The notes under the pieces were generated by a model, which did not search any database, was not told where the DNA came from, and worked only from the letters and a program-made list of their open reading frames with translations. 64,000 nt of DNA, taken from Onthophagus taurus. Lineage: Eukaryota; Arthropoda; Insecta; Coleoptera; Scarabaeidae. Within the stretch, counting starts at the first letter, position 1, and each line of letters opens with the position of its first letter. The position numbers were made by a program, and so were the translations under genes. Shown in pieces: positions 22,118 to 32,866 of this stretch. The stretch lies in contig NC_091973.1 of NCBI RefSeq assembly GCF_036711975.1, forward strand, positions 15,128,001 to 15,192,000, written 5' to 3'.

Positions 22118-22712
22118 CCCAGCTCGAACCAAAATTATTCCACCATAGAACGTGAACTTCTTAGTATCGTATGGTCAGTTCAACACTTCAGACCTTATCT
22201 ATATGGACGAAAGTTTAAAATTATCACCGATCATCGACCACTCGTGTATCTTTTCTCCGTATCTAATCCATCTTCACGTCTCATGCGATTCCGAATAAAA
22301 TTAGAGGAGTATGAATATACTATACAGTACAAACCAGGAAAACAAAACACTAATGCAGATACTTTATCTAGAATATGTCATATCGAAAACGGGAATTCTA
22401 ATGATGCGTATAAAGAGTATTTGGCATATTCGGAACGTCATGTCATTTTAAACAACTACATCATCGACACAGTAGAAGTTGAATTCTCATGTCCTAACAT
22501 ACAAATAATCATGGATCCTGAAGAAGCTCCACTTTATTTTCAAGATAGACAAGTCCCCGATTGTGCAATGCTTTCTCAGGATAACAAAACAACAGCCTAC
22601 CTTCTAGCAAGAGCTTCAGCCACAGAGAAAACAGAATATTCCAATATTTTCAATAGTTTCCTGAAATTAAATCAACTTTGTTTACAAAATTCTATCGTAG
22701 CTTTAACATTAA
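22118..22712 (+). pseudogene. ERV-C pol, RNase H region (left of piggyBac)
   Basis: Errantivirus pol sequence beginning inside RNase H: SNQNYSTIERELLSIVW, QHFRPYLYGRKFKIITDHRP and RFRIKLEEYEYTIQYKPGKQ, then NTNADTLSRI. It continues into the tether before integrase. An early part is missing, so the left end is a truncation. The frame joins without disturbance to 24921 onward when the piggyBac at 22713-24916 and one TTAA are removed. Confidence 0.82.
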
Positions 22713-24916
22713 CCCTGGAACAGCACACTGGGTCTCAGAGACCCGAGCTTATTATCAATTGCGCAAACGCACTCGCATTGTACGTTTGTATAGAATACCA
22801 CCCAAATGTAAATTTAGTTCTTCGAGTGCCAAGGTGGGCGAGCATTAATTTTTAGGTTACAATACTTTCTTAAGCTGTGAGAATTTGGAGAACATATCTA
22901 TGGGTATGTCAGACCCAAGTGTGAAGTTTACGTATAGTATTTATTCTTTATAGCAAATGTAATTTTCAGTGCAATGAGTTCTTGTAGTTCGGAAAATCGT
23001 AGGCCACTAACCCAACGTGAATTGGAAATTGAGGCCTTCAAGATTTTTTTGGAGATGATGAATCCGATGAAGATTTTATTGAAGACCAATCTGAGAGTGA
23101 AAGTGAGAGTGAGGAAAGTGAGAATGAAGAAATAAGCAGAGAAGAAGATACTTTGCTAGGAAAAAATGGACATCGATGGACGACGAAAATTCCGGAGGCT
23201 CGAGGTCGCCCTACGCGAGAAAATATTATAATGCATTTACCGGGACCCAAAGGAGAGGCCAGAACGGTTCAAACTCCTCTACAAGCTTGGAGTTTGTTGT
23301 TCAACGATCATATAATGAATATAACTGTTTTTCATACAAATGAAGAAATTGCACGAAAAAATATTGCTGTTAACGTACAAAGCTACACGAAACCAACCAG
23401 TAACACAGAAATAAAAGCTTTCATTGGGTTATTGTACCTTGCAGGTGCATTACGCATATCCAATTCCAATTTGGATGAGGTCTGGTCTGTAGTATACGGA
23501 AATGGAATATTTCGTGCAACAATGTCAGGGCCTTAGGTTCGATTGCAAAGAAACTAGAATTGAAAGAAGGTTGATTGACAAATTCGCCCCTATACGAGAA
23601 TTATGGGATATCTTTGTGAACAACTGTTTAGCATTCTATACGCCATATGAATACTGTACCATTGACGAGCAACTTGTTACATTTCGTGGAAAGTGTCCGT
23701 TCCGTATTTATATGGCTAGTAAACCAGATAAGTATGGTATTAAAATATTAATGATGAATGATTCCAAAACGTATTATATGGTAAATGCAATTCCCTATAT
23801 CGGAAAAGTAAACCCAGAAAATGATTCGGTACCTACTTATTATGTCCGAAAGCTTTCAGAACCTATTAAAGGAACTTCTCGGAATATAACATTTGATAAT
23901 TGGTTTACGTCAATACCATTAGCAGATATAATGTATAACGAATATCAGTTAACAATCCTTGGAACGTTAAGAAGAAACAAGAAAGAAATACCCCCTAAAT
24001 TTATCAATAAAAAGGGAGTAGGCACATCATTATTTGCATTTGATAGAAAGAAAACGCTTGTGTCCTATATACCAAAAAAAAACAAAAATGTATTATTATT
24101 GTCAACACTAAAACCCGATGCATCGATTAACCCCGATACCGGAAAGCCAAATCTGATACACACGTACAATGAAACTAAAGGGGAAACTACTTCCCGTAAA
24201 GCCAAACGATGGCCTTTAAGATTTTGGTTCAATATTCTTGATACCAGTGGAGTAAATGCTTTAGTTTTGTTCTCTCTTGCAAACTCATATTGGAAAACAA
24301 AGCGATATCATAATAGAAAATTCTTTTTAAAGGAATTAGGAATGGCTTTAATAAAACCTCATTTACGGGAGCGAATGCAAGTGACGACATTGCAAAAAAC
24401 ATTACGTGTTAAAATTTATGAAATCCTCAACAATGAAGAGTTACCCAAGCAAAGTGTTAACACTAATTTAGATAAAAGGGTTCGATGTGCCTTTTGTGAT
24501 ACAGGAAATGATAGGAAAACAAAGTTTGCGTGCTCTGCTTGCGGAAAACCATACTGTTTGGAGCACCGTGCAAAACTCTGTTACGAGTGTGAACATCTTT
24601 TTTTACACTAACTTCAAAAAACTATTTTTCGTTTTGTGAACTTTTTCCTACTGTACATAAAACATATTTTTTTAATTTTTGTTAATTCAAATTTTAAAAG
24701 TAATTACTGTAGTTTTTGTCGAACAATACGAAATATATAAGTAAATTCATAAAAAAAATTGATTTTATTTGTACCACCACAATAATATAAGGATAACCAC
24801 ATATCTTTTACAAAGATAGTCTTATTTATCTACTATTATTTAAAAAAGTTGTTCGAGGGTCTCTGAGACCCATGTGTGACATTTACGTTACACAAAATAA
24901 GTGTGATGTTCCAGGG
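22713..24916 (+). mobile_element. piggyBac element in a TTAA site
   Basis: Ends CCCTGGAACA...TGTTCCAGGG are flanked on both sides by TTAA (22709-22712, 24917-24920). Both ends carry the palindrome GGGTCTCAGAGACCC, directly after a short terminal part on the left and about 45 bp further in on the right, so the termini are asymmetric as usual for piggyBac. The element is 2204 bp and codes for a damaged transposase. Confidence 0.93.
22976..24611 (+). pseudogene. piggyBac transposase (DDE_Tnp_1_7), broken
   Basis: Starts MSSCSSENRRPLTQRE. After a frameshift at about 23040 an acidic N-terminal stretch (ESESESEESENEE) and the core follow. A second break at about 23525-23545 (after FRATMS) changes frame and loses about a dozen residues. 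The catalytic region shows TIDEQLVTFRG (first Asp) and NITFDNWFTSIPLAD (second Asp). The third Asp motif (VD.xDQM in the family) is absent: the sequence passes from NETKGE directly to TTSRKAKRWPLRFWFNI. The C-terminal cysteine-rich domain CAFCDTGNDRKTKFACSACG ... LCYEC is intact and would bind the ends. The protein is catalytically dead. Confidence 0.9.
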
Positions 24917-24920
24917 TTAA

Positions 24921-25834
24921 GTAGTAACGTCATTATAGCCGAAAAACTCAAAATAGAAGTCATTAGGACTATGTTACGGTACATATTTAAAAACAGTTCT
25001 ATCAAAATTTATATAATCCATCCGAGTTGTAACCAAACATTATCCGCAGAAGAAATAGATACTACCCTCAAGGAATATCATTATAGTCCCGTAGGTGGAC
25101 ATCAGGACGTCAATCGCACCTATAAACGGATTAAAATGAAATATCATTGGTCCAAAATGTATAAGGATATCAAAAGATTTGTAAAGCAGTGCGAAACTAG
25201 TCATAAAACAAAATGTTCAAAGAAAACAAAGGTTCCCGTGATTGTTACCACAACGTCCAGCCATCCTTTTGAAAAAATATTCTTATCATCCACAAAGTAA
25301 TGGCAGTTTAGAACGTTCTCATCGAACCTTGACTGAGTACCTAAGAAACTTTATAAACCGCGATATGGAGAATTGGGATGATTTTATACCATTCGCAATG
25401 TTCACCTATAATTCCACCCCTCATACAAGCACTGAATTCACTCCATTCGAATTATTATTTGGTCGCCGAGTTGAATTACCTTCATCGGTCACAAAAAGTC
25501 CTGAAATGCTATATAGTTATGATGACTACTACAACGAATTAAAATCGAGACTACAACATTCCCATGAAATAGCGCGCGATATTTTAATTAAAAAGAAGGA
25601 AAATTCGAAATTACATTATGATCGAAATACTCAAAATACCGTATTTAACGTGGGAGATAAAGTTTTGCTCCGAAACAACGCAAGCACAGTAGCAAAAGTA
25701 AGAAATTATTTGCGTTATATTCGGGTCCATACGAAATCGTAAAGGTACATTCAGATGTGAATTATACCGTTAGAATAAAAAATAAATTAATAAAAGTACA
25801 TGTAAATAGATTGAAGAGATTTATTCACTAGGTA
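24921..25834 (+). pseudogene. ERV-C pol, integrase region with core deletion
   Basis: Continues ERV-C pol after the piggyBac. The HHCC-type zinc domain is visible (EYHYSPVGGHQDVNRTYKRI ... FVKQCETSHKTKC), then SSHPFEKIF. The sequence jumps at about 25275 to YHPQSNGSLERSHRTLTEYL, so both catalytic aspartates are deleted while the glutamate block remains. The post-core reads YNSTPHTSTEFTPFELLFGR and FNVGDKVLLR. A frameshift at about 25710 precedes the tail SGPYEIVKVHSDVNY and VHVNRLKRFIH, ending at a TAG near 25831. Confidence 0.82.
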
Positions 25835-25886
25835 ATTTAAGTAAGACATATCCCAAGTACTTAAATGTTGTTTCAGATAATCCACA

Positions 25887-26770
25887 ATGTTCTCCTTGAC
25901 CCTCTTGATGTTTCGATGGATGTTTGTGGGTTGGGTCGTGATTCTTCCACAGTATCACGCGGTTTTATCTTTCCAATCTCAAGATTATTATAATGTTACT
26001 CCAGTTACTACTGCTTCTGGAATATACTATGAACAAATAGGAAATTTAAAGTTATCAAATAATAATTGGAAACTAATAACTTACCTAGACTTAAACGATT
26101 ACTATGTTGAATATAAATTAATTCATGATTATGCCAACCGTATATCATCAATATGTCGAGTTTTAAGTAAAGTCTATTACACGGCTAAATGCGACGCGTC
26201 ACTACACGTTCTTTTATCTCATGTAACGGAACAAATTCATACAAATCAAAAAGTAATCGAGGATGTTCTAGGGCACATGTTTAGCCTTAAACAACGGGAA
26301 AAACGCGGATTAATAAACGTGGTAGGTCAAATTTCGAAAACTCTATTCGGTACATTGGACGCAAACGATGCTGAATACTATGATAATCAAATCCAAAAAT
26401 TGCGGACAGATCAAAATAAATTACGAGAACTTTTAAAACAGCAAACGTCAATCCTTAAAAATACCGTTCATGTAATGAATTCATCTCCGATTTTATTTGA
26501 GACGAATAAAAATGTAAACGCTCTCATAGAGCACATAAACACGTTAAGTAAGAACGTAACTTCGGTTCAAAATTTTGAAATAATTTTCCCTAAATTACAA
26601 TAAGTCGAGGCATCATATGAGGTTCTGATATCATCATTGCTATCTAATCAAGATAAACTCTTAAATATTATTACATTGGCTCAAAGAGGTATTTTACACC
26701 CCCTGGTAATTACCAGGGGGTGTAATTTCATTGGACTAATTATAATTAGTCCAATGAAATTAATCGAACA
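25887..26770 (+). pseudogene. env: ERV-C env, F-type envelope, truncated
   Basis: Starts with a signal-like hydrophobic MFSLTLLMFRWMFVGWVVIL. A REKRG cleavage site (26295-26309, residue ~137) is followed by the fusion-peptide region and GTLDANDAEYYDNQI. A stop occurs at 26601-26603. The same reading continues beyond as LNIITLAQRGILHPLVIT and then enters two perfect palindromes (26694-26762). At 26771 it joins a clipped gypsy-E-family LTR, so the C-terminal half and anchor are lost. An acceptor-like TTGTTTCAG lies just upstream, near 25868-25876. Confidence 0.82.
26694..26762. repeat. Twin perfect palindromes in ERV-C env
   Basis: Palindrome 1 is 32 bp at 26694-26725 (arm TTACACCCCCTGGTAA). 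Palindrome 2 is 40 bp at 26723-26762 (arm TAATTTCATTGGACTAATTA). Both have zero-length spacers and share three bases. The flanks read as env codons on both sides, so the palindromes look like inverted re-copying of about 13-20 bp of env. Confidence 0.92.
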
Positions 26771-28599
26771 ATTATTTTTATTTTTCAAAAACCGAATATC
26801 CAGAAAAGTTACCGAAAATTAAAGATATTCGAGTATACTTCCCACACTACCTCGATACGTTACAGTTTCCACCCGATTTGTAGAAATTCCGAAAAAGATA
26901 TCTTATCTCCTTATCACTGCCCGTTTATGCAACCCAATTCACATTTTATTAATTTTGATGATTTTCTTAATTAGACTTTGATTTTCTCCGTTTTCCATTT
27001 CGAAACCGTTATCTTAAATTCCAACAACGTTCCCTGACCGAATCATCGATAAATGAAAGTGATTAATAAAATTGCTGAATCACGAAAACATGTGCTTTCC
27101 GAAAAATTATTACCTAATAATTAAATAATGCCGAAATTAACAAATTTCCAAACAAGATACGACAAGCCACATGTTTCTATCAGTCCAGCCCACCGTCCCG
27201 AGGAAGTTTCAGCAGCCAGCGAGCTACCGTCGAGCTACCGTATAGCGACTATTTTTTATGATGCGGAATTAGAAATCGTAGACCGATCAAACCGATTTCA
27301 AACATTTACAAATATCATGAAATAACCGTTGAACGATTCTAAAGATGATCCGCTTATTATTAATACAATAATTCACCGAAAATCATCCCGCATCGTAATT
27401 AATTAAATTACTCCATTCCTGATGGTCATCCGTTGAAAATATTGCCCATGTAGGATTGCCCCGAACATCACCCAACTGCTGGAATTGTTTTGTGTTAAGG
27501 TGCGCGTAAATTAATACCAATTAATTGGTTTTAACGTGAAACACGTGGTCGGGAAAACGTTTGTGAATATAAGTGCCGTAAACAGTGGCCGATTTTGTTA
27601 AAAATATTTTTGTGATTTTCCGTATAAGTAAGATTATCTTTTGATTTGTGTTATAAATTTTTCCGTTAATTATTGTTGATTAATTGTTAATTACTGCGCC
27701 GTTCCTTAGCCGATTTTACCCGTTCAAAGACTGTAATTATGTAATTTTGTGTCCCGCATCCGATAGCCCCGTCAGAATTTTGCTATTTTTTTAAATTAGC
27801 GCCGCGCATTGTAAATTAGTCATTGATAACTTGTAGTGATACGATCCCCCACGCGGAAAAATCCAGTTTTCGCACCAAAATGGTATAAATAGCCGGCCAA
27901 AATTCTGATTTTTAACAGTTCTTCAACAGTTCTACAACAGTCCTTAAACAGTTCTTCATCAGTTCTACGACAGCTAAAACAGTCCTTCAACAGTTCTTCA
28001 TCAGTTCCATTTACGACAACTTCAACAGTTCCGAAGACACCCGCTAATTTTTTTCTTAGAAATATCCGTATTTCAATTTTACCGTAAGTCCGATTTATTT
28101 TGAAAGACTTTGATTTTATTTTTGTTAACTTTCATTAATTGTTGTACATTTTGTCCCAACCATAATACTCTTGGAAGGTTCTTCGAGTATTCCGTTCCTT
28201 TGCACCTTAGGAAGGTTTCCAGGTGTATCCCATACCTCCGCCTCATTTTTTTTTATTTGTTTAATTTAAACTCATTTATTATAAAGTCAAAGTCTTGTCA
28301 ACTTATTCCCACCGTCCCCATTCTCCGACCGTGGTCACAAAGCAATAAACTGCCCTCCTATTTGTTTATTTTATTATTAATAAAGTTGATAGTTATTTGT
28401 TTTCCGAATTTTTCTTGATTTCTTCTTTCCCATACCGAATCCCTGGATCTCCGACTGTAACCCCCAAAAGTTACCTGGAGGCGAAAGAGTTCCTTAACTC
28501 TCTAAACATAAGGTGGCGCCCGAGACCGTTAACATCCCGAACACATAACAGGGCACCAAGACCCCTTTTCCTAGGACCGAACCAGGATAGGTCGTCGCA
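26771..28599 (+). repeat. 5'-clipped solo LTR of the gypsy-E family
   Basis: Aligns with LTRs 35831-37611 and 43270-45120 from ATTATTTTTATTTTTCAAAA to the terminal GGTCGTCGCA, but lacks the first 14 bases (TGTAACGAAGTTAC). It contains TATAAATA at 27884-27891 and AATAAA at 28379-28384. In place of the 22-bp repeats of the other copies it has a degenerate run of ACAGTTCTTCA-like units near 27917-28030. No duplication can be checked because the left end is missing. Confidence 0.85.
27884..27891 (+). promoter_or_regulatory. LTR TATA box (clipped solo LTR)
   Basis: TATAAATA in the context ATGGTATAAATAGCCGGCC, conserved at the same place in all three LTRs of this family. It probably directs transcription start shortly downstream. 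Confidence 0.6.
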
Positions 28600-28689
28600 A
28601 TATGTCGAATCCTAGATACAATTTTCAAAATCTCCAAACACAAAAAGATAGACTCCGGGGTCCCCAGAGGAAAAAGGAATATCTGGTAC

Positions 28690-29447
28690 AGGAACAACAA
28701 TGCAGAACAGGTTTCCAAACATTTGGTTTCCAAATGATTATCAAATGAAAAAGTTGGGAAGGGGAACCATCAGATTGAAAGTCAGAAAAGACAAAAAAAT
28801 AACTCTCATTAGATGGACGGATAATAAAGCCATCAATTGTTCCAACCATCAATTGAACCAATTGTTCAATGCAAAAGATACTCCAGGCCTGAACAAAAGT
28901 ACATAGAGATTCCTCAGCCAGCAGTAGTAAAACATTATAATGTTAACATGGGTGGGGTATATTTAGCCAATAGACTGATTGCAGCATACAGGAGTTACCA
29001 CATAACCAAAAAAGGCCAGTGAGAGTATTTGAGCATTTTATGGACAGTGCAGCTGTGAATTGTTGGCTTCAGTACAGATTAGATTGTAAAGAATTGAATA
29101 CCCAAACAAAGAATTTTTTGGACTTAGTTGAATTCAAGACAAGAATTGCCGAATGTTTAATAAAAGGTGTTACTTCAGTTGAAACTGCATCAGATTCGGA
29201 AGATGATGAATTACAACGAAGAGCAAAACAATGGAAGTCTGTTGGGCGACCAGGACATGTTCCACTGCCATCCAAAGAGGTAGCAAAATCAAAAGCTTCA
29301 CATCTGCCTAAAGCTATTGACATCAAAGATGCCCAAAGATGCAGAAACCCTGGGTGCAATAAACGCACTAGGATACAGTGTACCACCTGTAAATTTTTTT
29401 TGTGTGTAGTGAAGGAACGTCATTGTTTCATTGAATTTCACAGTTAG
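28690..29447 (+). pseudogene. piggyBac-derived (PGBD-like) transposase remnant
   Basis: The C-terminal half of a second, different piggyBac transposase. Pieces in several frames read IWFPNDYQMKKLGRGT and VRKDKKITLIRW. They continue IEIPQPAVVKHYNVNMGG and LIAAYRSYHITKKG, then FEHFMDSAAVNCWLQYRL and a cysteine-rich end CRNPGCNKRTRIQCTTCKFF. At least two frameshifts or stops are present. The third catalytic Asp block, normally GGVDLAD, reads GGVYLAN, so both acids are substituted. The 5' half is replaced by the LTR that ends at 28599. Confidence 0.82.
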
Positions 29448-29820
29448 CGATCGATCAATGTAAAAGTTAAACTGTTTTCTTTACAATTTACTAATATCGT
29501 TTGTTTTTATTATTATTTACTAATAATGTGTTAATTTTCTTTATTTTGTGCCAATAAACCATTTTTTAATGAGCACTATTTTTAATTTGCACACATATGT
29601 GTACATTGGAGCTATTGAAACAAGATATGTAAATCAGACCCAATGTACACATATGTGTACAATTAATATAAGGGTTGCAAGGGGTAACAGAAAAAAAATC
29701 GTTCTAAACTTGACTTTCAGAAGTTCTAATAAATGCCATTAGTCAGTTTTTTCGACAATTTTATTGAAATCTGGCTCCTGGGTCTGACGAGGATATATAT
29801 TTATTTTTGGTTGTTTACTT
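29448..29820. other. piggyBac remnant 3' flank with inverted repeat
   Basis: A perfect 19-bp inverted repeat, ACACATATGTGTACATTGG at 29591-29609 and its complement at 29640-29658, has a 30-nt loop; each arm contains the palindrome ACACATATGTGT. It probably belongs to the subterminal region of the piggyBac remnant. A TTAA-flanked end was not located. The rest is AT-rich with nothing recognised. Confidence 0.6.
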
Positions 29821-29959
29821 TATTTATTTTATTTTTAGTTACTTATTCTTAGATTTTGATGTCTTAATCAGTACTTATAAATGCTAATTTATTGTTTCTG
29901 TTTCTTAATGTCTCACATTTACTTTGTTCAATTTTGTTGAGGTTCCAATGGAAGAACAG

Positions 29960-30085
29960 GAGCTTCGGCTTCCTGAATTGGAACCTTGTAGTTTGTACCA
30001 AAAAAGAATTATCCATGTTTTTGTATTTTTTCTTCTCTGCAATTTGTATTTTGTTTTTGGTATAATAAAGTTTATTATTATTATA
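29960..30085 (+). mobile_element. LINE 3' tail fragment
   Basis: The segment ending GGTATAATAAAGTTTATTATTATTATATT has the polyadenylation-like and (ATT)n ending typical of this window's LINEs. It directly precedes P-element-like coding sequence at 30086, suggesting a 5'-truncated LINE insertion. The start is not defined. Confidence 0.4.
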
Positions 30086-31190
30086 TTTGATCCTCCAAAC
30101 CTAATCAAAAGCGTGAGGAATAACTTATTAACAAAAGATTTAGTGTGGACGGACACAAATTGTTGTTAATGTTGCCAAATGAGACGACATATATAATGTG
30201 TATATGCTTGACAATGCCGCTGGGGAATTAAGCATTCTCACAAAATTAACTAAGGAGCATTGTGTTCCCAACAGAATTAAAAAAATTAAAGTATGTATAG
30301 CAACGCAGCCTCTTACCCATTCTGTAGCGGGTGCTACAAATGCTTTAATAAAATCAGGTAATTTATTGTAGTGTATTATTTTTTTCATTTTGTTATTTTA
30401 TAATAAACAAAATGTTAATATTTTGTTTATGGAAAAAGCGACCGATACAGCCCAAATTATAAACTTTTTTGACAAGTTGTTTGACAGTGTCAACGGAAAC
30501 TCCGTGTACCTTCCAAAAAGAAAAAAGAATTGCGGTGTGCATTGACACAAAACTCACTTCATCATCTATTTTTTGAACATGCAAAGGTTGTGCTTAAAAA
30601 TATGCGCTTCAAGAAAGGACAACGAGAGAGCATTCCGACATCATATAAAAACTGGTTATACAGTATACAAGGACTACAAGACGTTTTTAAAAAATTAAAT
30701 ATGGAAATATGTCTTTTGAGATTGAGGGTTTTCAACCAAGACCTATTAGAAAATTGTTTTGGACAAATGCGGCAGCGGGCTGTTCGAAATGTGAATCCAA
30801 CTGCCAATCAATTTAAAAACAACTACAATACGTTAATTGTTAATAATTTTACATCGAGGCATTCCGTGCATACCAATTGTGAGGGCGATACCGGTAATAT
30901 AGTAACAAATATAAAAAAATTTATTAACAAAAAAGTTGAAACCGTTCAACCAAACAAACAATATCAGAAAATATAATATTACTGGCTAAAATGAATATTT
31001 CCCAGATCGATGCGTACGTAATAGCGTGTATAAGTATATACGTATTATGTAAAAAAATTAGGTATATGTACGAATGTGAACAATGTTTCATAATTTAGTA
31101 TGTGTTAATAGAGATGAGGAATGGTTCGTATTTATGGAAGAGAACAAGTATGATGTAGATCCACCGTATAGATTAAAATATGCCACACCT
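30086..31190 (+). pseudogene. P-element/THAP9-like transposase remnant
   Basis: Recognisable blocks of P-superfamily transposase occur in order. They are FDPPNLIKSVRNNLLTKDL at 30086, VYMLDNAAGELSILTKLTK, and KIKVCIATQPLTHSVAGATN ending at a donor-like AG/GTAATT (about 30356). Next are DTAQIINFFDKLFDSVNGNS, RCALTQNSLHHLFFEHAKVV, KNMRFKKGQRES, DLLENCFGQMRQRAVRNVNP and LIVNNFTSRHSVHTNCE. The C-terminal CVNRDEEWFVFMEENKYDV and PPYRLKYATPEII close the match. Frames change near 30170, 30530 and 31080. About 70 bp between 30357 and 30432 may be an intron. The THAP DNA-binding domain is missing. Confidence 0.8.
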
Positions 31191-31783
31191 GAAATAATAA
31201 CCATTAAATTTATATATTTACATATTAAATTTACCATTAAATAATGGTAAATTTAATTGAATTGAGTAGCATTATATCATTTAGATTCAAATTTAATTGT
31301 GAACATTTAGAAGTATCGTCAAATGGGAAAACATTTTTGGTTCTAAAATAGTTACCGCCAAAACAAACTTGTTGTAAATGAGGCTCCGGCCGATACGTGG
31401 CAACAGTAGTACTAGAATGCCACCGAGTTTGCGACTGTTAACCGGCACATACACTATGATGCAAAACTGTCACATTTGCATGCAGAGCTAATATTCACGA
31501 ACAAATGTACGTCTACGCCCCAAAACTGATGGCGCTGTCAGGTCTGGGCATGGCATGATAAGATCTGGCTGAGCTTGATTTTGCACGGCCTGACGTGTGC
31601 AAGTTTGTACGTGTGGAGACAGTTCATGCCATTCTTCTCAGTTTTAAATTGATCTTCGCAAGCGTATTATTCAAATTTGTTTACGAAATGGCTGTTCGTC
31701 AGCAAGAAGACGTTATACATGAATTTATAAGTGTATACCAAAGAAGTACTTGTCTTTAGAAAGTGAAAAGTAGTGAATATATG
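31191..31783. other. Unassigned segment with AT-rich hairpin
   Basis: A near-perfect palindrome at 31224-31257 has 16-bp arms (ATTAAATTTACCATTA) around a 2-base loop. The remainder shows no supported gene and may include the end of the P-like element. Confidence 0.5.
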
Positions 31784-32362
31784 CAGGGGTGGGCTGGAGC
31801 CGGTTGCAAAAATTTTTGAAACTCGGCGAGCCGCTTGTTAAATTACCCCTAAAACCAAAAAATAAGCCATTTTAATAGTATGTTTATGCAAAATATACAC
31901 ATCGCGCCGATGTGCCACACACTCGCAAACATATCATATGCGCAACGCACTACACACATCATGTGCGTACGGAAAAAACGAAGTGCTTGGCTCTTGCTTG
32001 TGAGTGAGTCACAAGTTGTGAAGCTTCGGCACACTGCACATGGTATCGCCCGCTTTATTATTTCCTTCGTTACTTGTTGCAACTTTATTTTTTTTATAAT
32101 TTGTTCGTTTTCTACAGATTATATTTACTATAAAAACTTACATTGTTTAGTGAATTGACAATACAAAATACAATACTAATTAGTCTAATTGCTAAGGTAA
32201 GTAATATAAGTAAAATTAAATTCTTAATTTATATAAATAGACAATAATTTATTTATAAATTATTGTTTATAAATAATATAAGTTCTAAATTCATCTATTA
32301 TTGTGTGAATATAAGGACAGTATTTAAATTTTAGATTTTTTTCTATTAAAAAATGAAGAGTG

Positions 32363-32610
32363 AGTTATATCTACATGTTCCCGTGAGAACTTATAAAGAA
32401 GATACGCTGTTTCTGGAAAAGAGATGATAAGGACATTCCATCGTTCATTCCTGAAGCAGATGTTTTACTTAGAATTAAGTTTAATTTCTTTTAATAAATT
32501 CTTTTCCATTGTTAGGAATTAGAATTAGTTTAACCTCCGACTTGTTAAGATCGTTATAATAAATAAAGTTAATTTTTAAAAAGAAACTCTTGCGGTGTTA
32601 TTAGAAAACT
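32363..32610 (+). repeat. ERV-D 5' LTR
   Basis: 248 bp; AATAAA at 32562-32567. It is nearly identical to 48743-48990. Visible differences are ACATGTTC/ACATATTC, CATTCCATCGTTC/CATTACATCGTTA and TTTTAATAA/TTTTAGTAA. Confidence 0.93.
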
Positions 32611-32627
32611 GGCGCAGTCAGCAGGAT
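32610..32627 (+). promoter_or_regulatory. ERV-D primer-binding site (tRNA-Ser type)
   Basis: TGGCGCAGTCAGCAGGAT starts at the last base of the 5' LTR. It resembles the serine-tRNA primer site used by Drosophila errantiviruses such as 17.6 and 297; this assignment is from memory of the family. Confidence 0.65.
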
Positions 32628-32866
32628 TATCGAGATTGGTGTATCGTACAACAATTTTCGTATCTTCGATTAATCGGTAATTCGAACAGTGATATCGGTG
32701 ACCGGACATTGAATCGTTCAACATCTGGACTCACGGATTTCACGGGATTTGGAACATCATCGTCCACATCCGCAGGAAGGACCCCCAAACCAATCAAGGC
32801 ACAAGGCAATTTCCTATAGAAACACCGTTATGAGAATCACTTTAGTTTTGTAAGTACATTTCATTT

